The position numbers and the translations under genes were made by a program. A stretch of 64,000 nt of DNA. Origin: Candidatus Competibacteraceae bacterium (lineage in GTDB: Bacteria; Pseudomonadota; Gammaproteobacteria; Competibacterales; Competibacteraceae). Each line of letters opens with the position of its first letter. Position 1 is the stretch's first letter. Under the pieces are notes generated by a model. It was not told the origin of the DNA, searched no databases, and worked only from the letters and a program-made list of their open reading frames with translations. This document shows, in pieces, positions 9,547 through 17,340 of the stretch. The DNA lies in contig JADJQQ010000001.1 in assembly GCA_016712625.1 (NCBI GenBank), positions 1,550,001 to 1,614,000 on the forward strand. Reading direction: 5' to 3'.

Positions 9547-10623
9547 ATGGCGGAGGAAAATATTGTGGATGCCGGCGGATCAGCGCCGGTCGGCGGCAGG
9601 GCCAAGATCAGCGGAAAAGTCACCCAGGTCGCCGGCTATTACAAGCCCAGCACCTGGAAACAGAAAGGGTTATGGTGGACGTTGGGCTTATTTATAGTGA
9701 CTTACGGCCTGATCGTTGGAGGGCTTGGCATCTATTGGTCGCGCACGCCCGGTGAGTTTGATCCGCGCGAACGGGCGCTCGCCATGGCCCAGAACGATGC
9801 CAAAAAATTAGTGCCGGGTTATTTGACGATCGCGACCGCGATCATCATTTCCGAAACCTTGCTGGATAAACCTGGCGGCTATTTGACCAACGACATCATG
9901 CCGCCCGGCGTTTATCTGGATACTTTGACTGAGCTGCGTGATTTGGCGCGGGCGCTGCGCAACGATTTCAGCCGTTCTCAGACGCAATCCATCGAAGATA
10001 AGGATTTGCAGATCGCCGAGCCGAAATTCAGCTATGACTCGGATTCTTGGATTCTACCCTCGACCGAATCTGAATATCGAGACGGCATAAAAGCGCTCTA
10101 TGGCTATTTAACTCGACTGTCCGATGAGCGGGCGCAGGACGGGCAGTTCTTTGCCCGCGCCGATAATCTCAGCACGTATCTGCAAGTAGTCGAAAAGCGC
10201 TTGGGGAGCCTCGCCCAACGGTTGGCCTCTAGCATCGGTCAGACCCGGTTCAACACCAATTTGGCCGGCGATCCGAACGCTCACCAGTCAACCGCCACAC
10301 CGGAGCAAACCCAAGTTAAGACCCCATGGTTGCAAATCGATAATGTGTTCTTTGAGGCTCGTGGCTACAACTGGGCGCTGTTGCATACCCTGAAAGCGAT
10401 TGAAATCGACTTCGGCGATGTGCTGGCCAACAAGAACGCGGTGGTGTCGCTGAAGCAAATCATTCGCGAGCTGGAAAACACCCAAGCCTTTATTTGGAGC
10501 CCAATGATCCTGAATGGTAGAGGCTTCGCCTTTGTGGCCAATCATTCGCTGATCATGGCCTCCTATATCTCACGGGCCAACGCCGCCATCATCGACTTGC
10601 GCAATCTGTTGCTGCAAGGGTGA
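9547..10623 (+). CDS. DUF2333 family inner-membrane protein
   Basis: A proteobacterial family of unknown function. Seen: a short cytoplasmic N-terminus, one transmembrane helix (about residues 40-62), then a mostly helical extracytoplasmic domain. That domain has the family's conserved blocks ETLLDKPGGYLTND, RDLARALRNDFSRSQ, DSWILPSTESEYRDG and the C-terminal region around FVANHSLIMASYISRANAA. There are two adjacent ATG codons; AAGGAG at 9535-9540 fits the second (9547) best. The next gene starts two bases after its stop, so the two are probably one transcript. Confidence 0.85.
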   Translation: MAEENIVDAGGSAPVGGRAKISGKVTQVAGYYKPSTWKQKGLWWTLGLFIVTYGLIVGGLGIYWSRTPGEFDPRERALAMAQNDAKKLVPGYLTIATAIIISETLLDKPGGYLTNDIMPPGVYLDTLTELRDLARALRNDFSRSQTQSIEDKDLQIAEPKFSYDSDSWILPSTESEYRDGIKALYGYLTRLSDERAQDGQFFARADNLSTYLQVVEKRLGSLAQRLASSIGQTRFNTNLAGDPNAHQSTATPEQTQVKTPWLQIDNVFFEARGYNWALLHTLKAIEIDFGDVLANKNAVVSLKQIIRELENTQAFIWSPMILNGRGFAFVANHSLIMASYISRANAAIIDLRNLLLQG

Positions 10624-10624
10624 C

Positions 10625-11386
10625 ATGGCGAATTTTAACACCCATCTGATGGGCGCGGCGGCGGTCAGCGGGCTGGCCGCCACCGTGCTGGTGATGTCCG
10701 GCGCGGCGCCCCATCAAGCGGTGATCGGTTATTTCGTGCTCGGCGTCATCGGCGGGCTGCTGCCGGATATCGACTTGCCGACCTCCATGCCAGTTCGAAT
10801 TGCGTTCCTGTCCCTGGCGGTGGTGGCCGGATTTCTGGTGGTGTTTACGTTTGGCCGCCGTTATTCGTTGGTTGAGCTGGTCGTCTTGTGGGTGGGTTGT
10901 TTTGTGCTGATTCGCTATGGCCTGTTTGTTCTGCTGGATCGGTTTACCGTCCATCGCGGGCTAGTCCACACCGTCCCAGGGGGGATCGGCTGCGGGTTGA
11001 TGACGACTGCCACCGCCTATCATGTTTTCAACGCCTCAATCGTGCATTCTTGGCTGTGCGGTACGTTTGTCAGCGTCGGTTTTATCGTCCATTTATTGTT
11101 GGATGAGTTGTACAGCGTCGATTTGTTCGGCAAGAAATTGCTGAAGAGTTCCTTCGGCACGGCGTTCAGCTTTGGCAGTTTGAGCCAACCGCTGGGTACG
11201 GTGGTGCTTTATTTGATGGTCGGCGGACTGTTTTTTATCTGTCCGCCATCCAAACCCTTCACCGATTTCATGCTGGATCGCGACACGTATCGCGGCGTGA
11301 CCCAACGTCTGGTTCCCACCGCGGGCCAGGCTTGGTTTCCGGGGTTCTTGCGCCGGGTCACGCCGGCTAGCTTGTCCGGCCGCTAA
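10625..11386 (+). CDS. YdjM/DUF457-type metal-dependent membrane hydrolase
   Basis: Integral membrane protein of the YdjM (inner-membrane metal-dependent hydrolase) family; physiological substrate unknown. Seen: about six hydrophobic helices and the conserved acidic/His motifs of the family: NFNTHLMGA near the N-terminus, LLPDIDLPTS, VHRGLVHTVPGG and HLLLDELYSVDLFGKK. These are thought to form a metal centre at the membrane face. At 253 residues it is of usual size. It directly follows the DUF2333 gene, and a joint role at the envelope is possible but not shown by sequence. It is convergent with the permease gene at 11399. Confidence 0.8.
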   Translation: MANFNTHLMGAAAVSGLAATVLVMSGAAPHQAVIGYFVLGVIGGLLPDIDLPTSMPVRIAFLSLAVVAGFLVVFTFGRRYSLVELVVLWVGCFVLIRYGLFVLLDRFTVHRGLVHTVPGGIGCGLMTTATAYHVFNASIVHSWLCGTFVSVGFIVHLLLDELYSVDLFGKKLLKSSFGTAFSFGSLSQPLGTVVLYLMVGGLFFICPPSKPFTDFMLDRDTYRGVTQRLVPTAGQAWFPGFLRRVTPASLSGR

Positions 11387-11398
11387 CGACCCGTTCGG

Positions 11399-12718
11399 CT
11401 ACAGCCATAGATAGCGCGCCAGAAACAGCCCAGCGACCACCCCCATCGGTAGCCCGATTCGCTTGAATTGGCCGGTGAGCAGTTTTAGCGCCACATGGCA
11501 GATTGTGCCGAAGGCGATGCCATCAGCAATGGAAAATGTGAAGGCCATCACGCTGACGCAGCATACCGCTGGAGCCGATTCGCTCAGATCGCTCCAATCC
11601 AGTTCAGCCAGGCTGCGCAACATCAGGATGGCCACATAGAGCAGCGCTGGCGCAGTGGCATGCGCGGGCACCATCGCCGCTAGCGGCGCCAGCGCCAAGC
11701 TGGCCAGAAACAACAGGGCGATCACGAGGGCGGTAAGGCCAGTACGGCCGCCCGCGCTGATGCCGGTGGTGCTTTCCAAATAACTGGTGGTGCTGGAGGT
11801 GCCCAGGAGAGCGCCGATGCTGATGGCGGTGCTGTCCGCCAGCAGCGCGCGTTCCAGCCGGGGTAAACGACCTTGGGCGTCAAGAAATCCCCCACGCTGG
11901 GCGATGGCGATCAGCGTGCCCGACGTTTCGAACAGGCTCATCAAAAAGAAACTGAGCACCACCCCTAATACCGCGGGATCGAGCGCGCCCCGGATGTCGG
12001 CCTTGAGCAAGGTCGGCGCTAGCGAGGGCGGCGGCGAAAAAACCCCGGTGAACGAACTCAAGCCCAGTGCGACCGACGCCGCCGTGACCGCCAAGATGCT
12101 TAGCAGGATCGCGCCGGGCACCCCGCGCCGATCGAGCGTCGCCATCAGTAGAAAGCCGCCTATTGCCAACAGGACGGATGGCGCTTTGACATCGCCCAAC
12201 GTCACTAGCGTATCTGGGCTAGCGGCCACGATGCCAGCGGCGTGGAGAGCCAGTAGGGCGAGAAACAGGCCGACCCCGGCGGTGATGGCGTGCTTGAGGC
12301 TGGTCGGAACGGCGTTGACGAACCATTCCCGTACCCGCAACAGGCTGACCAACATGAATAGCAATCCGGATAAGAAGACCGCGCCCAGCGCCGTTTCCCA
12401 CGGCAGACCCATCCCCTTGACCAAGCCAAAAGTGAATACGGCGTTAATGCCCATGCCCGGCGCTTGACCGATGGGATAATTGGCCAGCAGACCCATCAGC
12501 AAGGAGCCGATGGCGGCGGCCCAGCAAGTGGCGACGAACACGGCGTCGCGATCCATGCCGGCCTGACTGAGAATATCCGGATTGACAAACAGAATGGCCG
12601 ACATCGTGAGAAAAGTAGTGCATCCGGCCAGGATTTCGGTGCGCGCGAGCGTACCTCGCGCCTTGAGAGCGAATAATTTTTCCAGCATGACCAAAGTTCG
12701 AGAAAAGTGATGAGCCAT
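11399..12718 (-). CDS. NCS2-family purine (guanine/hypoxanthine) permease, AzgA-like
   Basis: A proton-coupled nucleobase importer in the inner membrane. Seen: about 12 to 14 hydrophobic segments and the AzgA-subfamily marks near the N-terminus (RTEILAGCTTFLTMSAILFVNP), GQAPGMGINAVF, and SLKHAITAGVGLFLALL. The motif with LFETSGTLIAIA corresponds to the substrate-site helix. AzgA-like members take adenine, guanine or hypoxanthine; specificity cannot be read here. Two starts are possible: ATG at 12718 (439 residues) or ATG at 12688, which begins MLEKLFALK like most homologues. Neither has a strong ribosome-binding site. Purine salvage would complement purEK in the same region. Confidence 0.85.
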   Translation of the reverse strand: MAHHFSRTLVMLEKLFALKARGTLARTEILAGCTTFLTMSAILFVNPDILSQAGMDRDAVFVATCWAAAIGSLLMGLLANYPIGQAPGMGINAVFTFGLVKGMGLPWETALGAVFLSGLLFMLVSLLRVREWFVNAVPTSLKHAITAGVGLFLALLALHAAGIVAASPDTLVTLGDVKAPSVLLAIGGFLLMATLDRRGVPGAILLSILAVTAASVALGLSSFTGVFSPPPSLAPTLLKADIRGALDPAVLGVVLSFFLMSLFETSGTLIAIAQRGGFLDAQGRLPRLERALLADSTAISIGALLGTSSTTSYLESTTGISAGGRTGLTALVIALLFLASLALAPLAAMVPAHATAPALLYVAILMLRSLAELDWSDLSESAPAVCCVSVMAFTFSIADGIAFGTICHVALKLLTGQFKRIGLPMGVVAGLFLARYLWL

Positions 12719-12894
12719 GCGTTCGCGAAACAGGCGAACGTCCCCGGACGCTGGGCGCGTCCCACCGAACCACCAGCCCGCCGCCAGCGCTCGGTCACAC
12801 TTTGAAGTATACGGAATCGGCGGCGGAGAGCATGCAACTCAAACAGAGCGCACGGGTCAGATGAGAAACAATTTGTGTCACGAGAAGCTCTGTC

Positions 12895-13809
12895 ATGCTG
12901 ATTAAAAAGCCCGCCGATATCGCGCCTTCCGAGATTACGCCGCCCGAACTGTACAGTCGCCGCCGCGAGTTTTTAAAATCCGCCGCCACGCTGGGGGCGA
13001 TGGCGCTGCTGTCGCCGTTCGCTTCCGATACAGTGGCCCGCGCAACGGATGATGATCTCAAGCCCACCCCTTACAAGGACCTCACGTCATATAACAATTT
13101 TGTCGAACTTGGTTCGGGCAAGACGGCCCCGGCGCGCTATGCCGGCACCTTACGCAGTAAGCCCTGGCGCGTTGCGGTGGAAGGTCACTGCGAGAAACCA
13201 GGCGCTTATAACTTGGAAGATTTCCTGTCGCCGCATAAGACGGAGGAACGCATCTATCGGCTGCGCTGCGTCGAAACGTGGTCGATGGTGGTGCCGTGGC
13301 TCGGTATTCCCCTAAATACTATCTTGCCGCGCTTCAAGCCCACCGCGGACGCCAAATACGTCGAATTTACCACCTTGCTCGACCCAGAGCGGATGCCAGG
13401 CCAACGAGTCAACTTGCTGCCTTGGCCTTATGTGGAGGGCTTGCGGATGGATGAGGCGATGCATCCCCTCACTTTGTTGGCGACCGGGCTATATGGAAAG
13501 GAATTGCCCGACCAGAACGGTGCGCCATTGCGGTTGGTGGCGCCGTGGAAATACGGTTTCAAGAGTATCAAATCCATCGTGAAAATCCGCTTCACCGACC
13601 GGCCGCCACGCACGACCTGGAATCTGGAAGCGTCTGATGAATATGGGTTCTACGCCAACGTCAATCCGAATGTCGATCATCCGCGCTGGAGTCAGCGCAA
13701 AGAGCGGCGGATCGGCGATTTCTTCCGCCGCGATACGCTGCTCTTCAATGGCTACGCCGATCAGGTCGCCGGCTTGTACACAGGGATGGATTTGCGGAAG
13801 AATTTTTGA
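12895..13809 (+). CDS. msrP: Periplasmic methionine-sulfoxide reductase, molybdenum subunit
   Basis: MsrP (YedY) repairs oxidised methionines in periplasmic proteins using a molybdopterin cofactor. Seen: a Tat signal with twin arginine (SRRREFLKSAATLGA, residues 21-35), the molybdenum-ligating Cys in RCVETWSMVVPW (C125), and the family's C-terminal DHPRWSQ/ERRIGDFF region. At 304 residues it is of normal length. Its electron donor MsrQ, a haem membrane protein usually encoded next door, is not adjacent: the next genes are a DUF3047 protein and an unrelated membrane protein. MsrQ may be encoded elsewhere. Confidence 0.95.
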   Translation: MLIKKPADIAPSEITPPELYSRRREFLKSAATLGAMALLSPFASDTVARATDDDLKPTPYKDLTSYNNFVELGSGKTAPARYAGTLRSKPWRVAVEGHCEKPGAYNLEDFLSPHKTEERIYRLRCVETWSMVVPWLGIPLNTILPRFKPTADAKYVEFTTLLDPERMPGQRVNLLPWPYVEGLRMDEAMHPLTLLATGLYGKELPDQNGAPLRLVAPWKYGFKSIKSIVKIRFTDRPPRTTWNLEASDEYGFYANVNPNVDHPRWSQRKERRIGDFFRRDTLLFNGYADQVAGLYTGMDLRKNF

Positions 13810-13821
13810 TGGGCGACGCCG

Positions 13822-14490
13822 TTAGCGCGCTGTGAAATAAATATCGCCATACCAGGCGGTGGCGCGCTTAGCGCTATTGTCGGCATCGGTCATCACGGCA
13901 ACGCCGTCGATTGCGGTGATCGCTTCGCCAAACAGTTTTTGAAAATCGGCGCGGATGTCGCGTTTTTCATTGACCCAACGGCCAGCCTCTTTGATTCCCG
14001 AACGGAGCGCCATGACACGCGCGTTGCTGGTGAAGGCATTGTTCCACGTCGCCCCGGTCGGTTGGTTACTCGACCAGACGTAGATCAGCGAACGGGTTTT
14101 CCAGAACGCTGCCCCACCGGACACCGCCACGTAAACCCGTGCTGGATAATCGTCGCCGGTCTTGGTGCGCTCGTCGAGTCCGCTCAATACTTGATCCACC
14201 CGCCACGACCAGTTGAGCCAAGGCGTGCGGTTCAGATCGACCGGAATTTCTCGATATAGTCCCGATGCCGCGCCTTCGCTGTCGGCAAACAAGGCCCGCT
14301 GCCCGCTGCGATCATCGAAGGTATAACGCGTTTCACCCTTAAAGGATTTGGTTTGCCAGCCGGTTAAATCGCCGCTGGAAAATCGGCCGACCATCAAAGT
14401 TTGGTCGGTTGCGCCGGCTGTTATGGTGATGGCTAATAACATTAGCCCTGCGATCGGCACCAAGGTTGTGCTTGAGAGTTTCATTACCAT
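13822..14490 (-). CDS. Secreted DUF3047 protein
   Basis: Function unknown. The protein has a signal peptide (after Met-Lys-Leu a hydrophobic stretch ends at about AGATDQ), then one domain matching DUF3047: KGETRYTF, LNWSWRVDQ, DDYPARVYVAVSGG, and the C-terminal TDADNSAKRATAWYGDIYF. Such proteins are predicted beta-rich periplasmic carbohydrate- or ligand-binding-like folds. Starts at 14490 and 14484 are both plausible; a longer frame back to 14553 lacks signal-peptide logic. The gene is convergent with msrP, 12 bases apart. Confidence 0.75.
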   Translation of the reverse strand: MVMKLSSTTLVPIAGLMLLAITITAGATDQTLMVGRFSSGDLTGWQTKSFKGETRYTFDDRSGQRALFADSEGAASGLYREIPVDLNRTPWLNWSWRVDQVLSGLDERTKTGDDYPARVYVAVSGGAAFWKTRSLIYVWSSNQPTGATWNNAFTSNARVMALRSGIKEAGRWVNEKRDIRADFQKLFGEAITAIDGVAVMTDADNSAKRATAWYGDIYFTAR

Positions 14491-14556
14491 GAAGTTTGTA
14501 GGCGTCAAAGGAGAATGATCCGAGCTTTTGCAGCCAACCGGATCGGGTTGCACTTA

Positions 14557-15126
14557 TCAGGAGAGGTCGAACGTTCTAGCTAGTTTGGCCTTCAACCCAG
14601 TGATCATGCGGGCAGTGTGTTTCCGAAGCAGGGTGATCGGGCCAATCAAGCCAGCATGCCAGAAACGGCGCGGATAATTTACCCACCGATCTCGAAGGCC
14701 GCGGAGCCGCGCCAGCCACGTCATCACCCACGCATCGAGCCGCGCGGCCCAGGAGTAGGTCGCAATCACCTTTGGCCGGGCGGCTTGCCAAGTGGTATGC
14801 GCGAAATACCCGAAGCTGGCTTTGGCGCAGAAAGTTACCACAACGGCCGCCGCCAAGCCAAAATGGCGGAAGGTCAGCAGGACAGCTAACTTGGATACCT
14901 CCAGCAGGCTCAGCGACAACAGTGACGCGCCCAACCCACTGGCGGGCGGCAAGCTGGCCACCCAACCTCGGTACCGTTCGATCACTTGTTGCCGACCGAG
15001 CCAGGCCGCGAGTGATTTGATGGGCCCGAATAACAGCGTGATCAGGAGATAGAGCAAGCCGAGAATATGACCGATCCATTTCAATGGCGGATAGCCGTGA
15101 CGATGGGATTCTTGATTGGGAGCCAT
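14557..15126 (-). CDS. Hypothetical membrane protein
   Basis: A 189-residue protein without a recognised family. Seen: hydrophobic helices around residues 20-40 (ILGLLYLLITLLFGP) and 65-105 (two segments ending in CAKASFGYFAHTTW), and a very basic C-terminal third with many Arg/Trp/Lys. The ATG at 15126 is preferred: a GGAG lies about 10 bases upstream and the protein begins directly before the first helix. The longer open frame to 15405 would run into the divergent glycosyltransferase gene. The 159-base gap to 15286 must hold both divergent promoters. Confidence 0.55.
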   Translation of the reverse strand: MAPNQESHRHGYPPLKWIGHILGLLYLLITLLFGPIKSLAAWLGRQQVIERYRGWVASLPPASGLGASLLSLSLLEVSKLAVLLTFRHFGLAAAVVVTFCAKASFGYFAHTTWQAARPKVIATYSWAARLDAWVMTWLARLRGLRDRWVNYPRRFWHAGLIGPITLLRKHTARMITGLKAKLARTFDLS

Positions 15127-15285
15127 CCAAAGCAGTCTCCAAAAATAGCTGTCAGGCGGTGGAACGAGCAGTGGCACGGAATGATTTTGTGAAGCTACCG
15201 ACGGTGGCCAAGCGCCGATCTTGCGCAACCCCTCGCCCCGACCCGCTACAATCGGGGAACCATCCTTGAAGATCGGGAATACATC

Positions 15286-16371
15286 ATGCGCGTTTATATA
15301 CTCTCGACGGCGGTTGCGCCACTGAGTTCCGGGTTCGGTGGGGGCGTGGAGCATATGGTGATTGCAGCGGCCCGCGCGCTTCACGCACTGGGATATGCCG
15401 TTCAAGTGATCGCGCCGACCGGTTCCAAGGCCGAGGTGCCCGATTTGCGAATTTTGCCGGGTTTACTGGCGCCGACCGCCTTGACCCTTGATTACGATGA
15501 CCCGCTCCCGATCGAGGCGGCCGCCTTTCTGAACGCGGCGGTGCGCGAATTAGCGCAACAGGCTCGTCCCGGCGATGTGGTGTTGAATTTTTCCTATGAT
15601 TGGCTGCCACTGTTTGTGAGTGATTTTTTCCCGTGTCCTTTAGCGACTTTAGTGAGCATGGGTTCGTTAAATCGCTCGCTGGATCAGGAAATCCGCCGCG
15701 TGGCTGAACGCGATCCAAAACGGCTGGCTTTCCTGAGCGCGGCCCAGGCGCTTAGTTTTGGCCTATCTGGCGCGATGCGCTTGATTCCACCGGGCGTGGA
15801 GATGGCGCGCTATCCTTATAATGCCCGCCCTGAGCGCGCGATCTGTTGGCTGGGGCGGATCGTACCCGAGAAAGGCCTGGATGATGTGTTTGCCGTTGCC
15901 AGCCGCACCGGTCAGGCCGTGACCGTATTTGGCGTCCTGCAGGATCGAGTGTATTGGGAGGACTTGGTGAGACGCCACCCTGGCGTGCCGGTTTGTTATG
16001 GTGGCTTTCTCAAGATGCCGGCATTGGCTGAGATGGTCGGGCAATTCCGGGTTTTGTTGATGACGCCCAAATGCTTTGAAGCCTTCGGCGTTGTCGGGAT
16101 TGAGGCGCTCGCGTGCGGGACGCCGGTGGTGGCCTATCGACGCGGCGGCATCAGCGATTATGTGATCGACGGTGAAACCGGCTGGCTGATAGCGCCGGAT
16201 GATCTTGACAGTCTTTGTACGGCGGTCGGAGAGGTAGAGCGCATTGACCGCGCCCATTGCCGGAGGCTGGTGGAAAACCGCTACACGCGGAATCGCTACG
16301 GGGCGGCCTTGGCGGAATGGATTGAAACGTTGGCGGCGGGTTCCGCGCATTCAACGGTAGTGACAAGATGA
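15286..16371 (+). CDS. GT4 glycosyltransferase, resembles tetrahydrobiopterin glucosyltransferase
   Basis: A retaining GT-B glycosyltransferase using a nucleotide sugar. Seen: an N-terminal STAVAPLSSGFGGGVEH loop, NFSYDWLP and LVSMGSLNRSLDQ, then GRIVPEKGLDD and the donor-site motif EAFGVVGIEALACGTPVV with YRRGG. From memory, these blocks match cyanobacterial UDP-glucose:tetrahydrobiopterin glucosyltransferase more closely than lipopolysaccharide or sugar GT4 enzymes. No signal peptide or membrane segment is seen, so it is cytosolic. Its stop overlaps the start of a COG0720 pterin enzyme (ATGA at 16368-16371), which supports a glycosylated pterin as product. At 361 residues it has family size. 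The exact acceptor is inference. Confidence 0.75.
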   Translation: MRVYILSTAVAPLSSGFGGGVEHMVIAAARALHALGYAVQVIAPTGSKAEVPDLRILPGLLAPTALTLDYDDPLPIEAAAFLNAAVRELAQQARPGDVVLNFSYDWLPLFVSDFFPCPLATLVSMGSLNRSLDQEIRRVAERDPKRLAFLSAAQALSFGLSGAMRLIPPGVEMARYPYNARPERAICWLGRIVPEKGLDDVFAVASRTGQAVTVFGVLQDRVYWEDLVRRHPGVPVCYGGFLKMPALAEMVGQFRVLLMTPKCFEAFGVVGIEALACGTPVVAYRRGGISDYVIDGETGWLIAPDDLDSLCTAVGEVERIDRAHCRRLVENRYTRNRYGAALAEWIETLAAGSAHSTVVTR

Positions 16372-16889
16372 TCGAAAAAAACCGGCGAAGTTGGAAAATT
16401 CACATCCGCAAAGATAATCTTAAATTCTCCGCGGCGCACATGACCGTCTTTCCCGATGGCAGCAAAGAGGGCCTGCACGGTCATAATTACGAAGTGCAAT
16501 TGGAAGTGGAGTTGATTGAGCCGACGCTGCCGCAAATGCTGACTTATGAAGCGTTCAAACAAGCGCTACGGCCAATTTGTGGCGCATGGGACGAAAAAGT
16601 GCTAGTGGCGGGTGAGAATCCCTGGTTAGAGCCTTTATCCGGTACCCAAGGTGAATATGCATTCCGGTTGTGTGGCAAGCGTTACGTCCTGCCGGTGGAC
16701 GAGGTGGTGGTATTGGACGCCGACAACATCACCGTTGAAAATCTGGCTCGCGTTTTTTTCGAGCGGTTTTGGAAAAAATTGACCATGGATCGCTCGATTC
16801 CCCGGCGGGAACGAATCGTGGCGGTGAGTCTGCGAATCGACGAATCGCGCGGTCAGGGCGCCACCTATTCCGTCCGCTTCCAGGATTAA
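16368..16889 (+). CDS. 6-pyruvoyl-tetrahydropterin synthase family (COG0720), ExxHGH type
   Basis: A T-fold enzyme acting on dihydroneopterin triphosphate. Seen: the three zinc-ligand histidines H24 (SAAH), H37 and H39 (in EGLHGHNYEV). The Cys that precedes HGH by four positions in QueD and classical PTPS is a Lys here. Instead a Glu (E34) stands three positions before the first His, the ExxHGH pattern reported for PTPS-III enzymes that make 6-hydroxymethyl-dihydropterin. At 173 residues it is longer than QueD (about 120) owing to a mid-protein insertion around residues 65-105. It is translationally coupled to the glycosyltransferase upstream, so the likely role is making or modifying a pterin that is then glycosylated. 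A QueD role is unlikely without the Cys. Confidence 0.8.
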   Translation: MIEKNRRSWKIHIRKDNLKFSAAHMTVFPDGSKEGLHGHNYEVQLEVELIEPTLPQMLTYEAFKQALRPICGAWDEKVLVAGENPWLEPLSGTQGEYAFRLCGKRYVLPVDEVVVLDADNITVENLARVFFERFWKKLTMDRSIPRRERIVAVSLRIDESRGQGATYSVRFQD

Positions 16890-16916
16890 ATGCCCACCTG
16901 TTGTTGCTAAGGTTTG

Positions 16917-17258
16917 CTACCTGCTCGTCAGAACCCGGTCAATTTTATTGACCCAAATGAGCGCTTCATCCTGAGTCAATACCCAAATCTGTAAATTGTT
17001 CCGGTAATCCTGCCAGGATTGCTCGATACAGTCGCTCATCGCATCGGCGTAAGTGGAAACCGCTTTTTCGGGCGTATCGTCCAGCCGGGCGTTTTTCAGA
17101 TAATTCGCGCTGTGTTGGAGGCACAGCAGCTGCTGATCTAACAGCTTGCGCACCGCGCTAATCGCGCTGATGCCAATAAGACCGCCGACCCGCACCGCGC
17201 CCTGCAAGGCCAGTAGATTAGCGGCGTGTTGGCGTTCGAGCATAGTGTTAGTATTCAT
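16917..17258 (-). CDS. Small helical protein, phasin-like
   Basis: A 113-residue all-helical protein with no signal peptide. After a short hydrophobic Gly/Ala/Ile segment (about residues 15-40) comes an amphipathic region with the KLLDQQLLCLQHSANYL and YADAMSDCIEQSWQDYRNNLQ pattern seen in phasins, which coat polyhydroxyalkanoate granules. The match is by pattern only. Acetoacetyl-CoA synthetase elsewhere in the window makes PHA metabolism plausible. The start is the ATG at 17258 with GGAG about 9 bases upstream. It is convergent with the pterin gene and follows the NACHT gene on the same strand. Confidence 0.5.
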   Translation of the reverse strand: MNTNTMLERQHAANLLALQGAVRVGGLIGISAISAVRKLLDQQLLCLQHSANYLKNARLDDTPEKAVSTYADAMSDCIEQSWQDYRNNLQIWVLTQDEALIWVNKIDRVLTSR

Positions 17259-17340
17259 TTATAGTATCTCCACCCCAATTTTATTGCATCGCAACATATT
17301 TTGGCGCAGCCGTCAAGCGGGATGTTTCCGCCGGATGCCG

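Noticed and set aside
16368..16889. QueD (queuosine biosynthesis)
   Set aside because: The Cys of the CxxxHGH motif is missing and no other queuosine genes lie nearby.
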